Below are positions 1 to 11,000 of a DNA stretch of 64,000 nt, one piece after another (position 1 is the stretch's first letter; the number at the start of each line of letters is the position of its first letter). The notes beneath the pieces are model-generated. The model ran no database searches. It was not told the DNA's origin and saw nothing but the letters and a program-made list of their open reading frames with translations. Both the position numbers and the translations under genes were made by a program. The DNA lies in assembly GCF_037975245.1 (NCBI RefSeq), contig NC_092562.1, forward strand, positions 29,401,554-29,465,553, given 5' to 3'. The DNA comes from Apostichopus japonicus. Taxonomy: Eukaryota > Echinodermata > Holothuroidea > Aspidochirotida > Stichopodidae.

Positions 1-805
1 CTGAGATGTTATGACGTCCTGGGATGGTGCGCAAGGAGGGTTTCCAGCTGCCATCCCCAATTCTAATAAGAAATTGAGGATGATATGCAAAATGGTGCTA
101 TATTTTGCATCATTTCAAAGTAAAGGTTTTTTCCGTACATACATTTTTTACATATGATTTACTTTGTGTAATAGCAACCCAGATTATATTATTCCCATAA
201 AACAAATTATCGTCAGTCGGCGATGATTATATTGTTTGCTCTAAAGCCAAATGGAGGTACACAAGGGCTCAAAGAAGCATTTAGCAGACCATGAGAGGAT
301 CCCTAAGTAACTTTTATCCGACCATTTGTATTGCTATTTTATCAATGCGTCGAGGCAGCGCCATGATAAACATGGGCGGCAACGAACTAATTCAAAGGAT
401 GAACACTTCGTTGCATTTCCTTCCTATTTCAACACTGTCAATTGCAAAGCAATAATCCATCATGGTTCTTCTATACCTAGAATGGTTTCCAAACTGGTAA
501 AAAAAAAATCGATCAATAGTTATAGTTTTGTTTTAATTAGCTCTGCCTGATTTATAAACGTCTATAAATTAATTCAATTGGCTAACATGATGCTTATATT
601 TAATGTAGTAACGTTCTACATATACCCGTATAGTTATATATTTGCCTTGTGCATATAAACCGTTGTTGCAACATAATTCGTATAACCACGTAGGCCTACA
701 ACTGTGGTAATTGTCATGAAAAACATGGTAAAGAGGCCAATAAGGTTTTCTCTTTCAATTCATGCTTGATTATTGTCATCTAACATCACTAAACCTGCTG
801 CAGTC
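1..805. other. Non-coding flank upstream of the SLC35G-like gene
   Basis: No convincing coding exon, RNA gene or repeat is visible. The short open frames here have no recognisable composition. The last few hundred bases should hold the promoter and 5' UTR of the transporter, but I see no clear TATA box or initiator. Confidence 0.5.
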
Positions 806-1783
806 ATGTCAAGTCAATATTGTCGGCTAACGGACCAAACGGTAAATCTCTATGACGGCTTGCTTCACCGTCGCGGAATTGTCTTAACTCTGCTCGGTTC
901 TGTCTGCTACAGTGTCTCCGACATTTTGATATTTAAAGTCAGTGGCACAGTTCCCTCTGCAGTTATATCTGCGTGGATCTCATTCGTGGAACTAGTCCTC
1001 AGTATGGTCTATATTCCGTTCTTGTGCCAGTCTTGTTTGCAAGTTCAGGAGTGGAAGACAATCCTACTGTTGGTATTTGGTGGCTTCATCACTGCCGTTG
1101 CTGATATTTCATACTGCTTAGCTAATGTCATTATATCTCCTGGTCGGTCTATCACCCTACATTACACTTCAACGATATTTACTACTATCTTAAATTTCAT
1201 CTTTCTCCGGGATCAGTTTTACGTTAGCGACGTCATCTTTGCCATTCTTTCCTGCATCGGTGCAGCGCTTACTGTTTCGACGCCATTTTCGTCTGGAAAC
1301 GATGCAGCAGGTTATCAAGTTGGTGTGGCACTAGCACTCGTAAGTGCCATTGGCTATGCGGCAACAACCGTATCTGCTGCGTACATCAGTGATACAGTTA
1401 ACCCGTTGTTGGTCCTTTTAACGATTGGCCCAATCACTTTACCCTTCAACGGTATACTGTGTGTATATTTCCAACTCTCGACTTTCTTTTACTCAGCACC
1501 GGTGACCCTGAATCTTTTGTCGGTAGGACTATTTTGGTTTTTAGGATCTGGTTTTCTGTTGGTAGCAGTGAAATATGAACGGCCAACTGTAGTCGCTGTT
1601 GTTATGACAACACAAGTCATTTTCGTTACCATCGGTCAGTGGCTATTTCTCGACATTGTGACGTCATGGATGGATTGTATAGGGATCTTCTTAATATGCG
1701 TCGCCTGTGTTGGAGGTGCAACTATGAAGCGAGAAAGCACATCGTCTTCAGGACACGATAACACTTCTAGTGACGCCTACTGA
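806..1783 (+). CDS. SLC35G1: SLC35G-type (EamA/DMT) multi-pass transporter, intronless
   Basis: Encodes 325 residues in one exon. The drug/metabolite transporter fold (two EamA halves, about ten membrane helices) is clear. The segment RGIVLTLLGSVCYSVSD (residues 24-40) matches the start of helix 1 in SLC35G proteins. The second half has the usual VAVVMTTQVIFVTIGQWLF and a last helix with a GG motif before a short polar Ser-rich tail. I start at the ATG at 806 because the open frame before it has only a TTG at 773. The -3 base is G. Length fits the family (about 330-370). Members are thought to carry small organic solutes or nucleotide-sugar-like compounds; the substrate here cannot be read from sequence. 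The exact subfamily (G1 versus other G members) is inferred. A lone single-exon copy may be a retrogene or one of a lineage-specific expansion. Confidence 0.85.
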   Translation: MSSQYCRLTDQTVNLYDGLLHRRGIVLTLLGSVCYSVSDILIFKVSGTVPSAVISAWISFVELVLSMVYIPFLCQSCLQVQEWKTILLLVFGGFITAVADISYCLANVIISPGRSITLHYTSTIFTTILNFIFLRDQFYVSDVIFAILSCIGAALTVSTPFSSGNDAAGYQVGVALALVSAIGYAATTVSAAYISDTVNPLLVLLTIGPITLPFNGILCVYFQLSTFFYSAPVTLNLLSVGLFWFLGSGFLLVAVKYERPTVVAVVMTTQVIFVTIGQWLFLDIVTSWMDCIGIFLICVACVGGATMKRESTSSSGHDNTSSDAY

Positions 1784-1856
1784 AAATGTAAGCAAAATAT
1801 AGTTCAATCATGTGGTCAGGCTCTTTTTTACTACAAATGAACTATGTTCGGAACAA

Positions 1857-1862
1857 AATAAA
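1857..1862 (+). terminator. Polyadenylation signal AATAAA for the SLC35G-like gene
   Basis: Canonical hexamer 74 bases after the stop codon, in the right orientation. Confidence 0.55.
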
Positions 1863-3294
1863 ACCATTTAGCCAAAGTTGCGATACGTACGCTATATGAC
1901 ACTTGCAATATTTGAGAGAATCTGCGCGGAGTAAGATGGGATACGAAGTCGAATCCAGTACCGTTCGCACTGCAAAATGTGTTACCAGCTCTCCTTGGTT
2001 TCGATGAATCTATGCTGCATGAATAGGTGGGCGCATACTCGTTAGTCTGGATCTAAGAACAATTTCTTTAACTTTTGCTTTTTTCTTTTTAGCCGGTACC
2101 GCGGCAGATTTTGGTTACATTTTACGACAATGGCAGTGCTGAATTGTGTTTACAAGATATATTCAAACCATGGCAATTGGTTCAATTATTGTCTGGGTTT
2201 CTTAATATATATTCTCTTGATATAAAGACTATAGTGTACGGTGATGTCATGTTTAGTTTTGGGATGGGATAGGGTGGGGAGAGGATGCGAGGGGGGATGA
2301 TGTCACCAAAATCAAAGAATCACAGAAATAAAGAGAAGAGATAAGGCTTCATTTCGAGTAGGCAGGTTTGGTTACTTAACTGTAACGAAATTGTACAATG
2401 TGGAGTGTTAGCGTCCACGACACTTGGGACCTTAGATCAAAGGAATGCCAACAGCTGCATCCCCACCACACCAAACACAAATTGTGTGTAAAACTACTTT
2501 GCATTGGTTTGTACGTGATAAATTCAAAGAAAACGTTTGTAACTACAAAATATTCCACATTATGATGCTTACAAGCGACATGTCGCAAAATATTGTTTGA
2601 AAATTTGATATGAAAATTCCATAAAATATCGAACCTCAGGTATATTTGTACAGTAGCATATATGTATTCACAAGAATGTCTACTTTCATGGTCAAATTAC
2701 CGTTTTTTAATTTCACCAAACCTCAAATAGCCCATGCAGAGGCATGTTAAACTTCTTTTTTTTAATTTAAATTTGTCCAAGAATTAAGTCAGAAAGTGGT
2801 ACATTAGAGAGAGTTCCACTGGGCTCTATTGATCACTACAAACAAATTAATAATTAATACGCACTTTTGGACACCGGAGATATGACTAAGTCACTGATAA
2901 AGGTTGCCCAATATACAAATCTTGAGTAGAACGTTGCAATGTTCCTATACATGGAAGACAGTCACATCTATGCATGCACTGCCAATCGATGGAGTTTTCT
3001 TTAACTGATTGAGCTTACCTATCAGTTCTGTCAACAACCAATTAACTAATAAAAATTGTCATATAATGAATGAACACTGTTTGCTTTATTTAATTCATTG
3101 TGAAACATCTCGACGACTTACGACTAAATATCACTCTTCCTAAACTTGTGTGGTACAGCACTGACAATGAGTTCATTTCTTTGACCTTGTACCGTTACAC
3201 AGATAATCTCATCACCTCCTGTTGCTCGGAGCGTGACGAGGACCAGATCTTTGAACGGACATGAATCTTTGAAAAACTCTCTCATCTTCAGATT
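1863..3294. other. Intergenic DNA without visible genes
   Basis: AT-rich sequence with a G-rich patch around 2265-2300. I see no exon with splice signals, no tRNA and no repeat structure until the minisatellite begins. Confidence 0.5.
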
Positions 3295-5552
3295 CCTGCA
3301 TGTGATGCATCAGACCTATTCAACAGTATTGTATATAATGCCCCATCACCTGCATGCGATGCATCAGACCTATTCAGCAGTACTGCATATATAGCCCGAT
3401 CACCTGCATGTGATGCATCAGACCTATTCTACAGAATTGTATATGACACCCCATCACCTGAATGCGATGCATCAGACTTATTCAACAGTACTGTATATAA
3501 TGCCCCATCACCTGCATGTGATGCATCAGACCCATTCTACAGTATTGTATATGACACTCCATCACCTGCATCCGATGCATCCGACCTATTCAGCAGTACT
3601 GCATATAATGCCCGATCACCTGCATGTGATGCATCAGACCTATTCAACAGTATTTTATATGACACCCCATTACCTGCATGGAATGCATCAGACCTATTCA
3701 ACAGTACTGTATATAATGATCCATCACCTGCATGTGATGCATCAGACCTATTCAACAGTACTGTATATAATGCCCCATCACCTGCATGTGATGCATCAGA
3801 CCAATTCTACAGTATTGTATATGACACCCCATCACCTGCATGCGATGCATCAGATCTATTCAACAGTACTACATATAATGCCCGATCGCCTGCATGCGAT
3901 GCATCAGACCTATTCTACAGTATTGTATTTGACACCACATCACCTGCATGTGATTTATCAGACCTATTCTACAGTATTGTATATGACACTCCATCACCTG
4001 CATGGGATGCATCAGACCTATTCAACAGTACTGTATATAATGATCCATCACCTGCATGTGATGCGTCAGACCTATTAAACAGTACTGTAAATAATGCCCC
4101 ATCACCTGCATGTGATGCATCAGACCTATTCTACAGTATTGTTTATGACACCCCATCACCTGCATGCGATGCATCAGATCTATTCAACAGTACTGCATAT
4201 AATGCCCGATCGCCTGCATGTGATGCATCAGACCTATTCTACAGTATTGTATATGACACCACATCACCTCCATGTGATTTATCAGACCTATTCTACAGTA
4301 TTGTATATGACACCCCATCACCTGCATGGGATGCATCAGACCTATTCAGCAGTACTGCATATAATGCCCCATCACCTGCATGTGATGCATCAGACCTATT
4401 CAACAGTACTTTATATGACACCCATCACCTGCATGTGATGCATCAGACCTATTCAACAGTACTGCATATAATGCCCGATCACCTGCAAGTGATGCATCAG
4501 ACCTATTCAACAGTATTGTATATAATGACCCATCACCTGCATGTGATACATCAGACCTATTCAACAGTATTGTATATGACACCACATCACCTGCATGTGA
4601 TGCATCAGACCTAAGTTCAACAGTACTGTATATAATGACCCATCACCTGCATGTGATGCATCAGACCAATTCTACAGTATTGTATATGACACCCCATCAC
4701 CTGCATGCGATGCATCAGATCTATTCAACAGTACTGCATATAATGCCCGATCGCCTGCATGTGATGCATCAGACCTATTCTACAGTATTGTATATGACAC
4801 CCCATCACCTGCATGTGATGCATCAGACCTATTCAGCAGTACTGCATATAATGCCCCGTCACCTGCATTTGATGCACCAGACCTATTCAACAGTACTGTA
4901 TATGACACCCCATCACCTGCATGTGATGCATCAGACCTATTCAACAGTACTGCATATAATGCCCGATCACCTGCAAGTGATGCATCAGACCTATTGTACA
5001 TGACATCCCATCACCTGCATGAGATGCATCAGACCCAATTCAGCAGTACTGTATATAATGCCCCATCACCTGCATGTGATGCATCAGACCTATTCAACAG
5101 TACTGTATATGACGGCCCATCACCTGCATGTGATGCATCAGACCTATTCAACAGTACTGTATATAATGACCCATCACCTGCATGTGATACATCAGACCTA
5201 TTCAACAGTATTGTATATGACACCCCATCACCTGCATGTGATGCATCAGACCTATTCAACAGTACTGTATATGACGGCCCATCACCTGCATGTGATGCAT
5301 CAGACCTATTCAACAGGACTGTATATAATGACCCATCACCTGCATGTGATACATCAGACCTATTCAACAGCATTGTTTTTGACACCCCATCACCTGCATG
5401 CGATACATCAGACCTATTCAACAGTATTGTATATGACACCACATCACCTGCACGTGATGCAACAGACCTATTCAGCAGTATTGTATATGACACCACATCA
5501 CCTGCATGTGATGCATCAGACCTACTCAACAGTACTGTATATGACACCCCAT
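3295..5552. repeat. 54-bp minisatellite, about 42 copies, with higher-order structure
   Basis: The unit begins CCTGCATGTGATGCATCAG and ends CCCCATCA. Its length of 54 is a multiple of three, so several frames stay open on both strands: an 18-residue MHQTYSTVLYMTPHHLHV-type repeat, a PACDASDLFNSTVYDTPS-type repeat, and on the minus strand NRSDASHAGDGVSYTILL. Unit variants recur in order: the six units beginning near 3727 are echoed by the next six (324-bp period), and 5067-5390 repeats in blocks of three (162 bp). Single-base and two-base length changes near 4421 and 4611 and a shortened unit near 4990 break every long frame, which argues for non-coding DNA. Confidence 0.93.
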
Positions 5553-5572
5553 TACCACCAGATTATTTCAAT

Positions 5573-5632
5573 AGACACAATCGGCGACCGGCGTCACGTG
5601 ACCTATAGTGGGTATACAATGTAAACAAACCA
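5573..5632 (+). repeat. Left terminal inverted repeat
   Basis: About 60 bp, matching the reverse complement of 7406-7474 except for about ten extra bases in the right copy between the outer GGCGAC block and the TCACGTGAC core. Confidence 0.8.
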
Positions 5633-5653
5633 AGTGCGGTGTATGGCAATAAC

Positions 5654-6427
5654 ATGGCGTCAGCCGAGTGCCACTGTTGTAAGGGTCATGATTCTTGTTG
5701 CATTTGTTGGTTACATCACGATTTCAACCATTCTAAATCCATCGGAAGTGTGCCCAGTGTCAACGGCCAAACTTTGTCGGAATGGTTTGGCAAAGCTCCT
5801 AAAAACAGTGGCACAAAATCCTGGAAGTTTTTCAAGGAGAAAGTAAATAAGAGAGTAAAAGAGCCAACAGAGTCTTTCTTCAAAGCAGTATTTTGCAGCA
5901 GAAATTTAGGCAGCATACGATCGGTTTCACATGGGCAAGCCAATGAGAAAACTGCGAGGAATGTGTACGCAAAGGAATGTGCCAAACAAATCAAGAATTT
6001 CAGAGTTTTCGAGAGTGGGCTTCTTGTAAATCCAGATATGCCGCATCTTGGGGCAACACCAGATGGCAAAGTGTATGATCCATCCATGGAGGAGTGGTTT
6101 GGACTGTTGGAGATAAAGTGTCCACTTGTTCAGAAAGAACTTTCTCTCGAGGAAGCTGTATCCTCGAAAGGTTTCTATTTAAAGAAAGGACACACTAACA
6201 TGTATTCCCTCATGAAAAATCATCCTCATGGGTATTACGATCAGGTCCAAGGACAATTAGCAATCTCAGGGTTATCAGGGTGTGACTTTGTTGTATATTT
6301 AAGTGATTCACATGAGATGGCAGTAATAAGGATACTGTTTGATGAAGAATATTGGAATAGTTTGTTAAGTAAATTGAACAATTTTTATGTTAAGTCTCTT
6401 CCATTTATCAGATCTCTGTCAACATAG
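5654..6427 (+). CDS. YqaJ-type viral recombinase/exonuclease domain protein
   Basis: Encodes 257 residues in one exon. The PD-(D/E)XK nuclease fold of the YqaJ/lambda-exonuclease group is recognisable from the ordered motifs GQANE (94-98, Glu98), HLGATPDG (131-138, Asp137), LLEIKCP (151-157, Glu153 and Lys155) and YYDQVQGQL (194-202, Gln197). All expected catalytic positions are present, so it looks able to cut or degrade DNA. The first 30 residues are Cys/His-rich (CHCCKGHDSCCICWLHH) and could bind zinc. I chose the ATG at 5654 (context AACATGG); a GTG 15 bases upstream also keeps the frame open but is not a likely animal start. It lies wholly within a TIR-bounded element, so it is probably a transposon-encoded accessory nuclease rather than a host gene. 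Short YqaJ genes like this are abundant in cnidarians, echinoderms and fishes (family knowledge). Confidence 0.85.
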   Translation: MASAECHCCKGHDSCCICWLHHDFNHSKSIGSVPSVNGQTLSEWFGKAPKNSGTKSWKFFKEKVNKRVKEPTESFFKAVFCSRNLGSIRSVSHGQANEKTARNVYAKECAKQIKNFRVFESGLLVNPDMPHLGATPDGKVYDPSMEEWFGLLEIKCPLVQKELSLEEAVSSKGFYLKKGHTNMYSLMKNHPHGYYDQVQGQLAISGLSGCDFVVYLSDSHEMAVIRILFDEEYWNSLLSKLNNFYVKSLPFIRSLST

Positions 6428-6553
6428 AAAAGAAAGTGGAAAACAATCTGATTTCTGTGTTTAATCCATTCCATTTATCAGATCTATGTGAAAATGTGCT
6501 TTAAAAAAAAGAAAGCTGTATATATGTCTACTACAGTTGTATTTATTTGACAA

Positions 6554-6559
6554 AATAAA
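6554..6559 (+). terminator. Polyadenylation signal AATAAA downstream of the YqaJ gene
   Basis: First of two overlapping AATAAA hexamers, 127 bases after the stop codon. Confidence 0.45.
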
Positions 6560-6841
6560 TAAATGAAAACCAGGTTGACACCGAACAAACAGTATATATT
6601 ATTGTAAGTTTAATTCATGTATTCAACACAATAACTATCATGTACTGAATAGAGTATACCATCTACAGTATGTCATCTACAAAAACAAATTCTTTTCAAC
6701 ACTACCTTGAGTTGATAGAATAATGTATGATGCCTGGCAAGAGGTAAATTATTGCAGTTACAAGAAAACATCCTATAATTTGACTAAATAATACATGCAG
6801 AAATGTTGGCCTAGCCGGCTGAATTTCTTCATGTGTAATCT

Positions 6842-6966
6842 GGGGGGGGGGGGGGAGCTGCTCTGACAAAGACAAATAAAAAAGATGACAATATCTGTGT
6901 TTTTATCTGTGATGGTTAACTTTATGAGTGTACGCATGACCACCCCCCCCCCCCAAAAAAAAAAAA
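6842..6966. repeat. Opposed G-run and C-run in the element's non-coding part
   Basis: A run of 14 G at 6842-6855 faces a run of 13 C followed by 12 A ending at 6966. They are about 90 bases apart and could pair as a foldback. This may be a small insertion inside the TIR element; no clear target duplication is seen. Confidence 0.4.
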
Positions 6967-7405
6967 TATCCTTGATCTGCCCCTGGTATAATAAATACAA
7001 CATGGAAACATAATCATTTAACTTTTAAGGCAATGAATGGCAGTAAATTAACATTAACAACAATCTTTATAACATATTTTTTCCTTTGAAGGGTGATCAG
7101 AAACTTATTCAATTTAAAATTCCATATGTTAGTTAAGCCAGCAACATTGTTCAAATGTTGTCAAAAGAAAAGGAAAAGTGCAAAGAATGACTTTGATTGC
7201 ATAAGTTGCTGCTGATTTCTTGTGAACACTTACCTACCATCTGTTACTTTTTCATAAACACTTTATGACTTGATATGCTTTCTCTTCTACATTACGCATT
7301 AATCATGACAAACTGAAAGGAATTGAGTTGCCTTTTGTTGCTTCACTTTTCATTGTTTGATACAACAAACCCCCGTGCTTAAACACTGCGCACATGTCGC
7401 GCGAT

Positions 7406-7474
7406 GGTTTGTTATGATTCTGTACCCACTATACGTCACGTGACCACCGCTGCTCGGAGTCGCCGATTGGGTCT
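7406..7474 (-). repeat. Right terminal inverted repeat
   Basis: Inverted counterpart of 5573-5632; ends with GTCGCCGATTGGGTCT followed by AT. Confidence 0.8.
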
Positions 7475-7476
7475 AT

Positions 7477-8055
7477 TAGTCATGTGCTTGTTCTTGCAGT
7501 TCCTGATGAGGTCATGTGACACAAACTTACACAAATATCACAATAAACCCGATGAAAATAACAGGAAGTATTTCTCCACTGTGGTCTTGTTTTCTGTGAG
7601 CGACTTTTGTTTGTAGCTTCATGTCCCATTTTATGATATTCGATGATATATAAGACTTATTTCAATTTATTTTCTTCCATATTTCTGAAATCTGTGAGGA
7701 GATTTAATGAACCTCATTTCAGTACAGTGCAGGCATCAAATGGTATGATCTGAGAATTCATAGTTGCAAAACATGTAACTGCTATAATATTAGCATATGT
7801 AACCGCCTGATGTCACTGTTCTTAGATAGCACAGATAACGCTTCAAACTAGATACCATAGTAAAGAGGTTTCTCTTCTTGCTTCATGCCGAACAGTTTGA
7901 CAGATTTATATCTGATGGAAACAACTTTACAAAGAGATAACAACTGGCAGATCAGAAATAATCAGTTACGATACTAATTCTGTGATATGAATCCACTGGC
8001 CGATATGAGCCATTCTTTGGTGATCTTTCTCTTTCCTTGAATAACATGAAAAGTC
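7477..8055 (-). other. 3' UTR and flank of CZIB
   Basis: No coding signal. On the minus strand an AATAAA hexamer lies at 7666-7671, about 385 bases past the CZIB stop, and is a plausible polyadenylation signal. Confidence 0.45.
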
Positions 8056-11000
8056 TCATTTTAAGTTGACAAATTTACTTTCAAATTCATAAATCCCGAC
8101 TGACTCCTTGCTCTGTTCATCATAGTCCACCCATTCCTGGAAAGTAAAAAAAAAACATTTACCGACATTACTTCTGCCAACAAGAATGATAACTGCATAA
8201 AAACCTTTAACCAGCAATCTGAAAAAATCTTCAACCCAACAAAGACTTCGGGAGAACAGACTTTTTAATTAGTTGCTTCAGTGAAACAATGACAGCTTTT
8301 TTACAGATCAAAATTACATTGACATCTAGAATACATATTTTACTATCAATGAATACATACGGTGGCTAGGAACATAATATCTTGATAAAGTTCACCAACG
8401 TACAGCAAGAACATTCATGGCAAATTAAAAATTCAGTTTGCACACCAAATAACAGAATTGATTGCTATAACTCTTATCTGCATAGCTGGTTGGTTGTCAC
8501 GGTAACTACATGAATCTCTTAATTAGACTTTGAGTGAAGTAATCTCTTTTATCTTCTTACAAGAGATGTTTAATACAATGTGGGTAATTCTGCTTTCTAT
8601 CTCGTTTTGTTGTCATGTCAATAAATCAGGTAGAAGTTAGCAGTCACTAACAGCACAACCAATCAAACATGTTCTTCTAAAGAATAGAGGGCAGCAATCC
8701 TAAATAACAACTACTTGTAATAATCAAAGGTAATATATGTCATAATACAACAGTGAGGTATCTCTTTCTCTGTGAATTTTATATTGTTTGGTTAGCATGA
8801 TTCAGACTTCATGCCCATAACAATTTACAGTCTGTAGAATTATTCCCTATTGGCTTCACTCTCTTTACTGGTCAGGAAGAAGACACTTCATTGTTCATGA
8901 AAATATGTTCGGAACAAATATGATGCTTATTCAAGTTCTGGTATTAAATTCTTTTTGGTTACTTGTTACAGGAGTCTGCCACATCTGCACATCGCTCCTC
9001 TTGGATGTATCAACGATGTGATACATAAACATCTTAGGCAAATCGTAGATTTAACACTTTCACGGGAGAGATGCATAGGTCTTGTCTATTTTGTTTCGGA
9101 TGTTAACCTTACTTTAAACAGTGCAATGTTCTATTATCCTGGAGTGTAAAAGGGTGAATGTGGTAAACAGTTAAATAGTGTTTGCAAAACTTAAGGATGA
9201 TGCCCAACCAGCAACTTTGCCAATGTAGCAGATTCACTCAAGCTGATACATTGAAAGCAGTGGAATCCCTCTCAAGCAGAAATAATCAGCACTTTATGTG
9301 TAAAACAAAGGTGCATGGTTAGGTTTGAGCTCATCCATGGGTACAAGTAGGCCTACATGTAGTGTATATATGTAGTGCACATCACACAGATAGCTAACTG
9401 CTATATAGTAAAACACCCAGTATATATGTGTTTAAATACTGATTGAAAGCCATCCCCTTATCACTGGGTTATCAGGATATCAACCACAGAAATTAGGAGA
9501 GAATCAGATTTCAAAATCCATTAGGAACTGGTCATACTAATTGTGAGGTACAAACATTGGTATATGTCCAACAAACCCAACTTAAAAGTTGATTTCACCC
9601 GATGGTTATTCCATCATTTATCAACAGCATGTTCAGATTCCGACTTACATTTTCACCCAAGTCAACCTCAAACTTAGAAGATGATTCTGCTCCTTGACAC
9701 ACAAATCCAACCTACAAGTTAAAGAGAAACAAAGGATTCAACAATTAACAATCTGAAAAATTGATAGAATTGCAAAACAAAATTTAACGTTATTAGATTC
9801 TTCTCAAACAAACCCTTGAATTCATGAAGAAATGTCCTTTAACCAACGACTGTACCTCATATCCTGTTATTACTTATTTTATTAACCTTATTGTGTCCCT
9901 TACTGAACCCTATCATGTCCTTAAAGGGAGTGAAGACTCGCGCACAAAGAAAGGTCTGATGACGGTGATCAGATCTAGTTTCGAATGAGGTGTAACAGAA
10001 GTGTTAGACACCACCATCGATCCCAGAAAATACGCACACAGCTTGCTACCATCGGTAATTAGACACTAGTGTACAGTCAATACATACAGGAACGGTCAAT
10101 ACCCACAACACAGTGTACATAGCAGCAATGGACATCTCATGTCTAGATAAAAGATAACAAGGTATCACGTTTCAGTACTGTCTGCGAAAAGAAAAAAACT
10201 TCACTTGCAAGCAATGGAAAGTTAACTTTTTCAGAGGGTGGCACATGGTTTGGGGCAAGTTTTCAATGCCTTTAACCAAACACAATATGTCCATTTAATA
10301 TAGCCTAGTGTGTCCCTTTAATAATGGAGCAAGAACAACATCATGTCCTTGTTATGGACTCTAAAATGCCCTGTAATCAACCTAAACATGTCCCTTACTG
10401 AACCCTCTCGTGAGGCTTGACTGCACCTAAGCAAGTCCATGTAATGAGTCCCACCATATCCTTTAATAAACCGTGGCACACACTTAACAGAACTCTAGCA
10501 TGATATCTTCATGAAAACCCAGGTAAGTTTCTCTACTAGTTTTATGACATTTGCCTGATTTCTTTACTAATTTGGTTCAATTAAATTTTGAGATAACATG
10601 CCCTAATATGATATTGACAGTTATACAAACAGGACTGATAAATAGCTCCAATGTACTGGCAGAAAGGGAAGGACACTACAACTCAATTCAATTTTGCAAA
10701 TTCATAAGTATTTACCTTATTTTCTTCATGTTACCTTACTATAATGATATGAGCACCTTCACTGCCTTTGCAACTTGTAAAGATACACTAAAAGTAGATA
10801 ATAATGACTTTTTTAGTATAAACCAAAATTATAATTTCCTTGCACAACAAAGTGAATCTAGTTTTAGTCAGAAGTTTCAAAATGTGACATTACACTCATC
10901 ATCCATTCAAATTGTGATCTGCCTCTAAAAATACCTCTTTCTTCTTTATGAAAAATAATTTGAAATAAAACTATTTCATGGACAGTTCAGTACCTCCTTA

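Larger units (their letters stand above)
5573..7474. mobile_element. TIR-bounded DNA element (ISL2EU/PHIS-like) carrying a YqaJ nuclease gene
   Basis: The two ends are inverted copies. The left begins AGACACAATCGGCGACC and the right, read on the other strand, begins AGACCCAATCGGCGACT. Both continue inward with TCACGTGAC.TATAGTGGG and then an AACAAACCA block. The dinucleotide AT flanks both ends (5571-5572 and 7475-7476), consistent with a 2-bp target duplication. The only gene inside is the YqaJ nuclease; no transposase frame is seen. From memory, ISL2EU elements (PHIS group, kin of Harbinger) pair a transposase with a YqaJ protein and use AT targets, so this looks like a copy that kept the nuclease and lacks the transposase. 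The family name is inferred; the TIRs are directly visible. Confidence 0.72.

Noticed and set aside
3410-5624. Long plus-strand frames with MHQTYSTVLYMTPHHLH-type repeats as real proteins
   Set aside because: They arise from a 54-bp tandem repeat whose length keeps several frames open on both strands, and small length changes shift all frames.
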